A DNA stretch of 64,000 bases, taken from assembly GCA_002384855.1 (NCBI GenBank), contig DGBP01000020.1:40724-104723 (forward strand), written 5' to 3'. Below, piece after piece: positions 53,608-62,515 of the stretch; position 1 is the first letter of the stretch; each line of letters starts with the position of its first letter. The notes under the pieces are model-generated. The model worked only from the letters and a program-made list of their open reading frames with translations. It was not told the origin of the DNA and did no database searches. The stretch is from Nocardioidaceae bacterium UBA4001 (GTDB taxonomy: Bacteria > Actinomycetota > Actinomycetes > Propionibacteriales > Nocardioidaceae). The position numbers and the translations under genes are program-made.

Positions 53608-55155
53608 CTACTTGAGCTGGAACTTCGCGGACGTCGACGTGCCGTCAGGTGTGGTGCCGCTGACGAGGTAGCAGCTCCCCTTGCCGGCCTTCGGCGTGGC
53701 CCAGTTCTGGATCCACTGCTGCCCGTCTGCGTCGTAGCGGAGCGTCGTACCACCCGTCGTGGCGAACTCCTCGACCGCGTCGGTGGCCGTCCCTGAGTCA
53801 CAGGCGATCCGGTTCACGGTGAAGGTTGCCTCCAGCACTGCGGCATCCGTGACCGGGGCGTCGCCCTTGTACACGTTGAACTTCAGCGGGACGGTCGACC
53901 CGGCCTTCACCGTGTTGACCTTGCCCATGTCGACCGGCCGGTAGAACCCGTCGTGCCGCCACGGGTCGACCGTGTAGGCCAGCGTGGCGGTCGCCGTACG
54001 CCCGGCGTGGTCGGTGGCCGTCGCGGTCAGCGTGTGGGTCCCGACGTCGGTGCTGTAGCCGGTCACCTCACAGCCGGCCAGGCCCGAGACCGCGTCGGTC
54101 GCCGTGCAGGTCGGCCCGTCCGGCGTGTCACCCCACGGGAAGCTGCTGCTGTCGGCGATGCCACCCACGAACGTCACGTCCGTCGGGTCGCTCAGGTCGA
54201 TCTTGAAGGCCCGACTGTCGATCGAGGCCGCGGTGTTGCTCGCCACGTCCGTGACCGGACCGGAGCCGACCGTGACAGCCGCACCTTCGGCGGAACCACT
54301 CGAGGCGGTGAAGTCCTTGGTCAGCAGCTTCGGCGAGTCCGTCTCGAAGCCTGCACCCTCATCGGTCGCCCGGAACGAGTTCGTCACCGCGCTCGTGTAC
54401 CAGCCGTTGTCGCCGTCCGGCGTCGAGGTCGGGCCGAGGTCGGTGAGGACCGGGGCGCCGGTGTCCTCGATGACGTAGCTCGCGGTCGCACTCCCGGTCT
54501 CGCCCCCGTCGTCTGTGTAGGAGCACGTGACGGTGACGGTGCCGAGGCCGTAGGCAGCGAGTGGGCCCACCGGACCTTGCACGTCGGGATAGACCGACTG
54601 CTCGCCGTCCTCGGTGTCGACGACCGAGCACCCCGGAGTCGGCTCGCTGCCGATCTCGAAGACGTCCCCGTCGGTGAAGCCCGTGACCGAGACCTGCGGC
54701 CGCGTGTTCACCGGGGCGGGAGACTCGACGACGACGGTGAACGACCCAGGCTCGAAGGTGCTCACTAACCGTGGGTTCGCCTTTCCCCCACTCGCCGTGG
54801 CCTCGAGCGTTGCCGTGTCACCGGTAACGGCGTTGCCGGCCACCGCGTAGGTGACGCTCGCTCCGGCCGCAGCTCCACAGTCAGTGAGTGTCACCGCGTC
54901 TGGTGCCGCGACGATGCTCGGCGCGGTCGACGTGAAGGAAACGGTGACCGGATCGCCGCCGCCCGCGTTGCAGCCGGGAAAGTCCGGGGCACCCTCATTG
55001 ACGAGATACACGACCACCGTCCCCGACTGGCCAGGCGCCTTCGTCTCGTCCGCCGGTGTGACCGACACGCTGTCAGCGACGGCCAGGCCGGCCGAGCTGA
55101 GTACGAGGGCGGCGGCCGCTGCCGTCGCGAAGGTGGTTCTGGATCTGTTGCGCAT
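53608..55155 (-). CDS. Secreted Ig-like protein with C-terminal PxKF domain
   Basis: 515 aa. A signal peptide (about 1-27, ending AGLAVADS) is followed by a string of beta-sandwich Ig-like or HYR-like domains with many Thr/Ser/Asp, paired cysteines and motifs such as GLAGCEVTGYSTDVGTHT. The C-terminal domain has VNTVKAGSTVPLKFNVYKG and ends QNWATPKAGKGSCYLVSG with KFQLK, the PxKF pattern seen in exported actinobacterial proteins. It probably sits outside the cell. ATG 55155 was chosen for the signal peptide. It lies between mreB and ndk, which are direct neighbours in Streptomyces as I recall. Confidence 0.8.
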   Translation of the reverse strand: MRNRSRTTFATAAAAALVLSSAGLAVADSVSVTPADETKAPGQSGTVVVYLVNEGAPDFPGCNAGGGDPVTVSFTSTAPSIVAAPDAVTLTDCGAAAGASVTYAVAGNAVTGDTATLEATASGGKANPRLVSTFEPGSFTVVVESPAPVNTRPQVSVTGFTDGDVFEIGSEPTPGCSVVDTEDGEQSVYPDVQGPVGPLAAYGLGTVTVTCSYTDDGGETGSATASYVIEDTGAPVLTDLGPTSTPDGDNGWYTSAVTNSFRATDEGAGFETDSPKLLTKDFTASSGSAEGAAVTVGSGPVTDVASNTAASIDSRAFKIDLSDPTDVTFVGGIADSSSFPWGDTPDGPTCTATDAVSGLAGCEVTGYSTDVGTHTLTATATDHAGRTATATLAYTVDPWRHDGFYRPVDMGKVNTVKAGSTVPLKFNVYKGDAPVTDAAVLEATFTVNRIACDSGTATDAVEEFATTGGTTLRYDADGQQWIQNWATPKAGKGSCYLVSGTTPDGTSTSAKFQLK

Positions 55156-55461
55156 GTTCCGGTCCCCCACGGATCCCTAGGCGGTTCATGGGTGGGCCGC
55201 ATGGCGCCGAAGCGTCTCTTCCCAGGAGCGACCCACGTGGACTCGAACCTAGGACTGGGGCAAATAGGGAGGCAGCAGAACAGAACCGGGCGTCTCAGAA
55301 TCACCCGGACGGACTATGCGCAAACCACCCGGACGGCGCGAAATGCCGTCCCCGGTCGGAGGACACAGGGCCGACAAGGCACACAGCAAGTGGGCACCTG
55401 TTGCAGCTGCTGGGGCCCGGAAAGTGCGACAAGTGCCCACTTGAGGCGCCCCAGAGGCCCC
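55156..55461. other. 306-bp gap between the PxKF gene and ndk
   Basis: No gene or RNA identified. It contains a short repeated CACCCGGACGG motif (around 55300 and 55337) and a region resembling a tRNA T-loop (GGTTCGAGTCC on the minus strand near 55240) that has no cloverleaf around it. A promoter for the PxKF gene should lie here but was not located. Confidence 0.4.
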
Positions 55462-55869
55462 TCAGAGGTGGGGGAACCAGATCTTGATCTCGCGCTCGGC
55501 GGACTCGGGCGAGTCGGATCCGTGCACGAGGTTCTCGCGGTTCGACAGGGACAGGTCCCCACGGATGGTGCCGGGCGCCGCCTTCCGACCGTCGGTGGCG
55601 CCGTTGACCGCCCGGACGACCTCGATCGCCTCGTCGCCCTCGAGCACGCACGCCACGAGCGGGCCGCTGGTCACGAACTCGCGCAGCGGCGGGTAGAAGT
55701 CGCGCTCGACGTGCTCGGCGTAGTGCTCGTCGGCCAACGCCTGGTCGATGGTGCGCAGCTCCATCGATACGAGGGACAGGCCCTTGGCCTCGAAACGGCT
55801 GAGAATGTTGCCGACGAGACCGCGGCGGACGGCGTCGGGCTTGAGCAGGACGAGAGTGCGCTGGGACAT
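55462..55869 (-). CDS. ndk: Nucleoside diphosphate kinase
   Basis: 135 aa. Catalytic His in ENLVHGSDSPESAEREI, with the N-terminus QRTLVLLKPDAVRRGLVG and the loop FYPPLREFVTSGPLVACVLEG. It equilibrates nucleoside triphosphates. ATG 55869 is preceded by a TAGGCT box at a 6-nt gap, so a leaderless transcript can start inside the folC-DUF4233-ndk unit. In actinobacteria folC-DUF4233-ndk is a common order. Confidence 0.97.
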   Translation of the reverse strand: MSQRTLVLLKPDAVRRGLVGNILSRFEAKGLSLVSMELRTIDQALADEHYAEHVERDFYPPLREFVTSGPLVACVLEGDEAIEVVRAVNGATDGRKAAPGTIRGDLSLSNRENLVHGSDSPESAEREIKIWFPHL

Positions 55870-55875
55870 GCGGGC

Positions 55876-55881
55876 AGCCTA
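55876..55881 (-). promoter_or_regulatory. -10 box (TAGGCT) for ndk, leaderless
   Basis: The minus-strand TAGGCT ends 6 nt before ATG 55869, between the DUF4233 stop and ndk. Confidence 0.45.
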
Positions 55882-55888
55882 GCGAGGG

Positions 55889-56263
55889 CTATGCGTGACC
55901 CTGCTCGGCGGCCCACTCCTGCTCGAGCACCTCCCGCTCGGCGCGCTCACGGTCGATCTTCGCGCCGAGGAGTACGGCGCCGGCCCAGAGCGCGAGGAAG
56001 ACGCCCCCGAGCACGAACATCACGGGCACCACGAAGCCGAGCGCCACCGCGGCCACCTGGATGGCCCACCCGACGGTGTAGGACCACGAGTACCGGAGCA
56101 TCCCGGCGGCCACGACGCACGCCACGGTCAGCCCCAGTCCGATGACGAGCGCGGTCACCACCGGGACGGAGGCGACGCTGATCATCACCGGCGTGGTCAG
56201 CCCGAGCACGATCGCCTCGAGCGCGAGGATGGTGGCGGCCATCGACCGCTGGGCCGACGTCAC
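55889..56263 (-). CDS. DUF4233 membrane protein
   Basis: 124 aa. Four predicted membrane helices (about 9-28, 33-52, 62-80, 84-102), then a charged tail ERAEREVLEQEWAAEQ. The family is found between folC and ndk in actinobacteria and has no known function. GTG 56263 overlaps the folC stop (GTGA). Confidence 0.9.
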   Translation of the reverse strand: MTSAQRSMAATILALEAIVLGLTTPVMISVASVPVVTALVIGLGLTVACVVAAGMLRYSWSYTVGWAIQVAAVALGFVVPVMFVLGGVFLALWAGAVLLGAKIDRERAEREVLEQEWAAEQGHA

Positions 56264-57651
56264 GACAGCTCCTCGGCGGCCCGCGACGCGCGCGCGGCCA
56301 CGTCGCGGGGCCTCAGCATGGTGCGCGCCTCGCCGACGGTGATCACCGAGCCGGTGACGAGGACGCCGCCCGAGCCGTAGACCCCCTCGGTCTCGGCCAG
56401 GGTCGCCGCCTGCTCGATGGCGTCGTCGAGGCGCGGCGCGACGTGCACCCGGTCCACCCCGAAGATGCCGCGCGCCACCTCGGCGAGCTCCTCGGCCGGC
56501 AGGGCGCGCGGCGTGGAGTTCTGGGTGCACACGATCTCGGAGAACAGCGACTCGAACTCCGACAGGACGCCCTCGTAGTCCTTGTCCGCCATGACCCCGA
56601 CCACGCCGACGAGCGGGTTGAACGTGAAGGAGTCCTCGAGGGCAGCGGCCGCTGCCCGGGCCCCGTGGGGGTTGTGGGCCGCGTCCAGGACGATCGTGGG
56701 GCTGCGGCGGATGACCTCGAGCCGGCCGGGAGAGGTCACGTGCCCGAACGCCTCGTGCACGATCTCGGCGTCGAGCGGCTCGTCGCCGGCGAAGGCCTCC
56801 ACCGCGGCCAGCGCCAGCACGGCGTTCTGGGCCTGGTGGGCGCCGTACAGCGGGAGGAAGACCTCGTCGTACTCCGCCCGGAGCCCGCGCAGCCGCACCA
56901 TCTGACCACCGACCGCGGGCAGCCGGTGCACGACGCCGAAGTCCACGCCCTCGACCCGGACGGTCGCGCCGACCTCGGCGGCGCGCTCGAGCAGCACCTC
57001 CATCACGGCCGGCTGCTGCTCCGCGACGACCGCGACCGTGCCGGGCTTGATGATCCCGGCCTTCTCGATGGCGATGTCCTCGGGACGCTCACCGAGGTAC
57101 TTCGCGTGGTCGACGCTGATCGGCGTGACCACCGCGACCTTCGCGTGCACCACGTTGGTGGCGTCCCACGAGCCGCCCATGCCCACCTCGACGATCGCGG
57201 CGTCCACGGGGGCGTCGGCGAAGGCGGCGTAGGCCATCCCGACCACGGTCTCGAAGAACGACAACGGGTGCTCGCTCTGGTCGTCGACCAGCGCGGCGAA
57301 GGCGGCCACGTCGTGGTACGCCTCGACGAACGCCTCCTCCGAGACCGGCTCGCCGTCGATGGAGATCCGCTCGGTCATCGACTCCACGTGCGGGCTGGTG
57401 AACCGGCCTGTGCGCAGCCCCATCGCGCGGATCAGGGTGTCGATCATCCGGGACGTGCTGGTCTTGCCGTTCGTGCCGGTCAGGTGCACGACCGGGTAGG
57501 CGTGCTGGGGGTCGCCGAGCAGGTGCGCGAACGCCTCGACCCGTTCGAGCGTGGGGTCGAGCTTGGTCTCGGGCCAGCGGGCGAGCAGCGCGTGCTCCAC
57601 CTCGGCGTAGGTCGTGGGTACGTCGGGCGCGGAAGATGGGGTGTCAGACAT
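56260..57651 (-). CDS. folC: Folylpolyglutamate synthase / dihydrofolate synthase
   Basis: 463 aa. Mur-ligase fold: HLTGTNGKTSTSRMID (P-loop), TSPHVESMTERISIDG, VEVGMGGSWDATNV and LDAAHNPHGARAAA. It adds glutamate to folates and may also make dihydrofolate. The start is ATG 57651, with a TAGACT box at a 10-nt gap. It is divergent from valS, whereas I recall the two lying in tandem in Streptomyces. Confidence 0.96.
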   Translation of the reverse strand: MSDTPSSAPDVPTTYAEVEHALLARWPETKLDPTLERVEAFAHLLGDPQHAYPVVHLTGTNGKTSTSRMIDTLIRAMGLRTGRFTSPHVESMTERISIDGEPVSEEAFVEAYHDVAAFAALVDDQSEHPLSFFETVVGMAYAAFADAPVDAAIVEVGMGGSWDATNVVHAKVAVVTPISVDHAKYLGERPEDIAIEKAGIIKPGTVAVVAEQQPAVMEVLLERAAEVGATVRVEGVDFGVVHRLPAVGGQMVRLRGLRAEYDEVFLPLYGAHQAQNAVLALAAVEAFAGDEPLDAEIVHEAFGHVTSPGRLEVIRRSPTIVLDAAHNPHGARAAAAALEDSFTFNPLVGVVGVMADKDYEGVLSEFESLFSEIVCTQNSTPRALPAEELAEVARGIFGVDRVHVAPRLDDAIEQAATLAETEGVYGSGGVLVTGSVITVGEARTMLRPRDVAARASRAAEELS

Positions 57652-57661
57652 CGCGTCCTCG

Positions 57662-57667
57662 AGTCTA
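57662..57667 (-). promoter_or_regulatory. -10 box (TAGACT) for folC, very short leader
   Basis: The minus-strand TAGACT ends 10 nt before ATG 57651. Confidence 0.4.
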
Positions 57668-57757
57668 CGGGGGTACGTCGGACGGCGACCCGTCCCAGCC
57701 CACGGGGAGCGCGCCGTCCCCGTGCCAACTGAGTCGCTCGACCCCGAGCGCCACCCG

Positions 57758-57763
57758 TAAGAT
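57758..57763 (+). promoter_or_regulatory. -10 box (TAAGAT) for valS, leaderless
   Basis: TAAGAT ends 8 nt before ATG 57772; no ribosome-binding site. Confidence 0.55.
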
Positions 57764-57771
57764 TCCGGACC

Positions 57772-60393
57772 ATGGACACCAACCCCACCCCCCCGCAGAC
57801 CGGAGAGACCACCGAGCCGACCCCCCGGCGCTCGGTAGTCGTACCCGACCGGCCTGCCCTGGAGGGCCTGGAGGACAAGTGGGTCCAGCGCTGGGACGAG
57901 GACGGCACCTACCGTTTCGACCGGTCCAAGACCCGCGAGGAGATCTACTCGATCGACACGCCGCCCCCGACGGTCTCGGGGTCGCTGCACGTCGGGCACG
58001 TCTTCTCCTACACCCACACCGACCTCATCGCGCGCTTCCAGCGGATGCGCGGCAAGGAGGTCTACTACCCGATGGGCTGGGACGACAACGGCCTGCCCAC
58101 CGAGCGCCGGGTCCAGAACTACTTCGGCGTGCGCTGCGACCCCTCGCTTCCTCACGACGACGACTTCACCCCGCCGGAGAAGCCCGACGCCAAGCGCCAG
58201 CTCCCGGTGAGCCGCCAGAACTTCATCGACCTGTGCGAGCGGCTCGTGGAGGAGGACGAGCAGGTCTACGAGTCGCTGTGGCGCAAGGTCGGCCTGTCGG
58301 TCGACTGGACCCAGACCTACACGACGATCGGCAAGGAGTCGCGGGTAGCCAGCCAGCGGGCGTTCCTGCGCAACTTCGCCCGCGGCGAGGCCTACTCCAC
58401 CGACGCACCGACGCTGTGGGACGTGACCTTCCAGACCGCGGTCGCGCAGGCCGAGCTCGAGGCACGGGAGTACCCCGGCGCCTACCACCGGGTCTCCTTC
58501 CACAGGCCCGACGGCGAGCCGGTCCACATCGAGACGACCCGCCCCGAGCTGATCCCCGCCTGCGTCGCACTCATCGCGCACCCCGACGACGAGCGCTACC
58601 AGCACCTGTTCGGGACGACGGTGACCTCCCCCGTCTTCGGCGTGGAGCTGCCCGTGCTGGCCCACGCCGCCGCCGAGCCGGACAAGGGCGCCGGCATCGC
58701 GATGTGCTGCACCTTCGGCGACCTCACCGACGTCATGTGGTGGCGCGAGCTGCAGCTGCCGGTGCGCACGGTCATCGGCCGCGACGGCCGGCTGCACCGC
58801 GAGACCCCCGAGTGGCTCTCCCACGACGCCGCCGCGGCGGCGTACTCCGACCTGGCCGGCAAGACCACGTTCAGCGCCCGCGAGGCGATGGTGGAGAAGC
58901 TGCGCGAGTCCGGCGACCTGGACGGCGACCCCAAGCCCACCCAGCGCATGGCGAACTTCTACGAGAAGGGCGAGAAGCCGCTCGAGATCGTCTCCACGCG
59001 CCAGTGGTACCTCAAGAACGGCGGTCGCGACCTCGAGCTGCGCGCCGAGCTGGTCGAGCGGGCCGGTGAGATCACCTGGCACCCCGACTACATGAAGCAC
59101 CGCTACACGAACTGGGTCGAGGGCCTCAACGGCGACTGGCTGGTCTCGCGGCAGCGGTTCTTCGGCATCCCGTTCCCGGTCTGGTACCCCCTCGACGGCG
59201 ACGGCGAGCCCGACTACGACCACCCGCTGATGCCCGCGGAGGCCGAGCTGCCGGTCGACCCGTCCTCGGACGCCCCGCAGGGCTACGACGAGGACCAGCG
59301 GGGCAAGCCGGGCGGATTCGTCGGCGACCCTGACGTCATGGACACCTGGGCCACCTCGTCGCTCACCCCGCAGATCGTGACCGGCTGGGAGCGCGACCAG
59401 GACCTCTTCGAGCGGACCTTCCCGATGGACCTGCGCCCCCAGGCCCACGACATCATCCGGACCTGGCTGTTCGCCACGGTCGTCCGGGCACACCACGAGA
59501 ACGGTGTGGCCCCGTGGTCGCACGCAGCTATCTCCGGCTTCGTGGTCGACCCCGACCGCAAGAAGATGAGCAAGTCCAAGGGCAACGTGGTCGTGCCCAC
59601 CGACATCCTCGAGAGGTACGGCGCCGACGCGGTGCGCTGGCGTGCCGCCCTGGCGCGTCCCGGGGCCGACTCGCCCTTCGACGAGACCCAGATGAAGGTC
59701 GGCCGGCGGCTGGCGATGAAGGTCCTCAACGCCTCGAAGTTCGTGCTGAGCCTCGGTGCGGTGGAGGTCTCCCCCGCTGCCGTGGTGCACCTGGTCGACG
59801 CGGCGATGCTCGGCGGGCTGGCGAACGTCGTGGCGAGGGCGACGGAGGCGTTCGAGGCCTACGACTACACCACCGCCCTCGAGGTCAGCGAGAAGTTCTT
59901 CTGGGAGTTCTGCGACGACTACCTCGAGCTGGTCAAGGAGCGGGCCTACGGCGGGCGCGGCGAGGACGCCGCCTCCTCGGCGAAGGCTGCGCTGGCGATC
60001 GCCCTCGATGTGCAGCTGCGTCTGCTCGCGCCGTTCCTGCCCTACGTCACCGAGGAGGTCTGGTCGTGGTGGCGCGACGGGTCGATCCACCGCGCCCCCT
60101 GGCCGACGGCGGGTGACCTCGGCTCGGCCTCGGCGAGCAGCCCGGCCATGCTCGACGCCGTCGCTGCGGTCCTCACCGGCATCCGGGGCGCGAAGTCCCA
60201 GGCGAAGGTGAAGATGCGCACCGAGCTGTCTTCGGTGACGGTGACCGGTCCTGCCGAGGCGATCGCGCTGGCCCGAGAGGCCGCCGAGGACATCCGGGCC
60301 TCCGGGAACGTCACCGGCGAGCTGACCTTCATCGAGGGCGACGGCTCGGCGGTCTCCGTCGACGCGAAGGTCGCCGAGGCTCCCCCGGCCTGA
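57772..60393 (+). CDS. valS: Valyl-tRNA synthetase of archaeal-like type
   Basis: 873 aa. Class I motifs HVGH (73-76) and KMSKS (598-602), plus a CP1 editing domain. Two features differ from ordinary actinobacterial ValRS. The N-terminal motif is PPPTVSGSLHVGHVFSYTHT followed by GWDDNGLPTERRVQ, as in archaeal and Rickettsia enzymes, instead of PPPNVTGxLHMGHAL. It also lacks the C-terminal coiled-coil arm. It charges tRNA-Val and probably replaced the native gene at the usual locus, in the opposite orientation to folC. The transcript is leaderless and the stop lies inside the terminator stem. Confidence 0.92.
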   Translation: MDTNPTPPQTGETTEPTPRRSVVVPDRPALEGLEDKWVQRWDEDGTYRFDRSKTREEIYSIDTPPPTVSGSLHVGHVFSYTHTDLIARFQRMRGKEVYYPMGWDDNGLPTERRVQNYFGVRCDPSLPHDDDFTPPEKPDAKRQLPVSRQNFIDLCERLVEEDEQVYESLWRKVGLSVDWTQTYTTIGKESRVASQRAFLRNFARGEAYSTDAPTLWDVTFQTAVAQAELEAREYPGAYHRVSFHRPDGEPVHIETTRPELIPACVALIAHPDDERYQHLFGTTVTSPVFGVELPVLAHAAAEPDKGAGIAMCCTFGDLTDVMWWRELQLPVRTVIGRDGRLHRETPEWLSHDAAAAAYSDLAGKTTFSAREAMVEKLRESGDLDGDPKPTQRMANFYEKGEKPLEIVSTRQWYLKNGGRDLELRAELVERAGEITWHPDYMKHRYTNWVEGLNGDWLVSRQRFFGIPFPVWYPLDGDGEPDYDHPLMPAEAELPVDPSSDAPQGYDEDQRGKPGGFVGDPDVMDTWATSSLTPQIVTGWERDQDLFERTFPMDLRPQAHDIIRTWLFATVVRAHHENGVAPWSHAAISGFVVDPDRKKMSKSKGNVVVPTDILERYGADAVRWRAALARPGADSPFDETQMKVGRRLAMKVLNASKFVLSLGAVEVSPAAVVHLVDAAMLGGLANVVARATEAFEAYDYTTALEVSEKFFWEFCDDYLELVKERAYGGRGEDAASSAKAALAIALDVQLRLLAPFLPYVTEEVWSWWRDGSIHRAPWPTAGDLGSASASSPAMLDAVAAVLTGIRGAKSQAKVKMRTELSSVTVTGPAEAIALAREAAEDIRASGNVTGELTFIEGDGSAVSVDAKVAEAPPA

Positions 60394-60410
60394 TCCGGGG
60401 GCCTCGCTTT
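60375..60410 (+). terminator. Terminator hairpin overlapping the valS stop
   Basis: CGAGGC-TCCCCCGG pairs with CCGGGGG-CCTCG around CCTGAT (which includes the stop TGA), with a small bulge, followed by CTTT. Confidence 0.65.
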
Positions 60411-60490
60411 CCCACGTTCACCTGGGAAACCGGTTCCTACCTCGAAGCATTTCTCGCGGTGAGAACCGGTTTCTCGCGGTAAGTGGTCCC
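60406..60490. repeat. Second copy of the 88-bp dispersed element (partly decayed)
   Basis: Begins GCTTTCCCACGTTCACC and, read as its reverse complement, aligns without gaps to 36999-37076; the first 20 bases (the GCTTTCCC end) match exactly apart from none, and about 17 of the next 25 match. The other end is degraded. It also holds a duplicated TTTCTCGCGGT. It directly follows the valS terminator. Confidence 0.65.
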
Positions 60491-60538
60491 GGCCCGCGAC
60501 CGGCGACGACCGCACGCGACGGCCCGCGACCGGCGGCG

Positions 60539-62461
60539 CTATGCCCGGTTGAGCCAGGCCTCGAAGGCGTCGAAGGTGTACGCGCGGCCGAGGAAGTCCT
60601 CCACCAGGTCGGCGGCGTCCTTGGAGCCTCCGGCGGCCAGGATCCGGTCGCGGTAGCGGTGGGCGACCTCCTGGTCGAAGAGGTCCTCCTCGTCGAAGGC
60701 CGAGAAGAGGTCCTTGGCGATCACCAGGCTCCACATGTAGGTGTAGTAGCCCGAGGTGTAGCCCTCGAGGTGGCCGAAGGACGCCTGGAAGTGCGTGCCC
60801 GGGACGTAGCCGAACAGGTCGTACCTCCGCTGCAGCGCCTGCACCAGGTCGGTGGTGTCCTCCGGCACCGAGTGGTGGATCCGGTAGGACAGGGCGGCGT
60901 AGAACATCTGGGTCAGGGCGTGGAAGCCCTTCCCGAACTCCTCTGCCCGCCGCATCTTCGCGACGAGCTCGCTCGGGATCGGCTCACCCGCGGCGTCCGT
61001 CGCGAAGGAGCGCAGCACCTCGGCGTCCCAGGCCCACTCCTCCAACATCTGGGAGGGCGCCTCCACGAAGTCCCACTCGGTGGCCACCCCGGAGAACCTC
61101 GCCCAGCGGTGCCGGCCGGCCAGGATGTGGTGGACGAGGTGGCCGAACTCGTGGAACAACGTCACGACGTCGTCGTGCTCCATCAGTCCGCGGGGGAAGT
61201 TGCACACGAGGACGCCCTCGGCGAGCTGCCGGGCGCGGATGCCGGGGACGAGGTCGAACTGCGCGGCGTGCTTGTACTTACCCTCGCGCGGGTGCAGGTC
61301 GAGGTAGATCCGCCCGAGTCGCGCGCCGCGGGTGCTGACGTCGTACACCGCGACCTCCTCGTGCCAGCGCGGCGCGTCGGGCACCTCGTCGTACCGGAGG
61401 TCGAAGAGGCGACCGGTGACCGCGAGCAGGCCGGCGCGGACCTTGGAGAAGTCGAAGTACTCCCGCACCCGCTGGGCGTCCACGTCGAACTGCTCCTTGC
61501 GGATGACCTCGCCGTAGTACCCCTTGTCCGTGCTGTCGATCCCGGTGGCCTCGGGATGGTCACGACGGAGCCGCTGGAGGAGTACGTCGTAGTCGCGCCG
61601 CCCGGACTCCTCGGCGACCTCGGCGATCCTGTCGATGAACTCCGCGATCGCCTCCCCCTTGCCGATCATCTTCACCTCGGCGTCGAAGCTGGGCCAGTCG
61701 GCGTACCCCAGCAGGCGGGCGTGTTCCTCGCGCAGGCGCAGCAGCTCGACGAGGACCGGGTCGTTCTGCGGCCAGGCCCGGTTCAGGAAGGCACGCAGCA
61801 GGTCGGCCCTCGCCTCCCGGTCGTGCGCGAAGGTCATGAACGGCACGTAGTCGGGATAGTCGGTGGTGATCGTGACCCTGCCGTCCTCACCGACCGGGTG
61901 CCGCTCGACGTAGTCGACGGGGAGCCCTGCGAGTCGCTCCGGGTCGAGTACGACGGTCCGCACGTCGTCGCGGATGTTCTTGGAGAACTGCTGGGACAGC
62001 TCGGTCTCCCGCTCGGCGAGGGCCCGGAGTCGCTCCCGGACGTGCTCGTCCCGGTCGACGCCGGCCCGCCGGAAGTCGCGCAGGGACAGCTCGAGGACCC
62101 GGCCCGCGTCCTGCCCCAGCGACGAGCCGTCGACCGCGGCGAGCACCTCGAACAGGTCCCGGTCCAGGCCGATCTCGGTGAGCAGGCGGTGCGCCTCCTG
62201 CTCCGCTGTCTCGGCGCGGGTGCGCACCGCCTCGTCGGGGTGCACCTGGGACATCAGCGAGGCGACAGCGAACGCGTTCTTCAGAGCGAGGTTGACGTCG
62301 TTCCAGCCTTCGAGAACCTCGGCGCCGAGCCGGGTGTCCTGCTTCAGGCGGTCGACGCCCTGACGAGCGCGGGCCAGCTCACCGTCACAACGGTCCGCGA
62401 CCCAGCCGACCCAGTCGGTGTCGCGGGCGGGCAGGGACAGCGGGTGCGGTGCAGTGGTCAC
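60539..62461 (-). CDS. M3-family metallopeptidase (oligopeptidase/PepF-like)
   Basis: 640 aa. Zinc site HEFGH (H437 and H441) in VTLFHEFGHLVHHIL, with a downstream acidic ligand in an EAPSQMLEEWAWD segment, the Thimet oligopeptidase fold. It degrades short peptides in the cytosol. No signal peptide is present. GTG 62461 lies 7 nt after a TAGAGT box, so the message is probably leaderless. It is convergent with valS across the repeat element and transcribed toward it. Confidence 0.93.
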   Translation of the reverse strand: MTTAPHPLSLPARDTDWVGWVADRCDGELARARQGVDRLKQDTRLGAEVLEGWNDVNLALKNAFAVASLMSQVHPDEAVRTRAETAEQEAHRLLTEIGLDRDLFEVLAAVDGSSLGQDAGRVLELSLRDFRRAGVDRDEHVRERLRALAERETELSQQFSKNIRDDVRTVVLDPERLAGLPVDYVERHPVGEDGRVTITTDYPDYVPFMTFAHDREARADLLRAFLNRAWPQNDPVLVELLRLREEHARLLGYADWPSFDAEVKMIGKGEAIAEFIDRIAEVAEESGRRDYDVLLQRLRRDHPEATGIDSTDKGYYGEVIRKEQFDVDAQRVREYFDFSKVRAGLLAVTGRLFDLRYDEVPDAPRWHEEVAVYDVSTRGARLGRIYLDLHPREGKYKHAAQFDLVPGIRARQLAEGVLVCNFPRGLMEHDDVVTLFHEFGHLVHHILAGRHRWARFSGVATEWDFVEAPSQMLEEWAWDAEVLRSFATDAAGEPIPSELVAKMRRAEEFGKGFHALTQMFYAALSYRIHHSVPEDTTDLVQALQRRYDLFGYVPGTHFQASFGHLEGYTSGYYTYMWSLVIAKDLFSAFDEEDLFDQEVAHRYRDRILAAGGSKDAADLVEDFLGRAYTFDAFEAWLNRA

Positions 62462-62468
62462 GCACGCG

Positions 62469-62474
62469 ACTCTA
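62469..62474 (-). promoter_or_regulatory. -10 box (TAGAGT) for the M3 peptidase gene, leaderless
   Basis: The minus-strand TAGAGT ends 7 nt before GTG 62461. Confidence 0.45.
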
Positions 62475-62515
62475 ACGATCCACGACCCGAAGCGAGGCGG
62501 GAACGTCTCGGAGGG

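Noticed and set aside
55225..55260. GGTTCGAGTCC on the minus strand as a possible tRNA
   Set aside because: No flanking T-stem complementarity, anticodon arm or acceptor stem could be drawn; at most a tRNA remnant.
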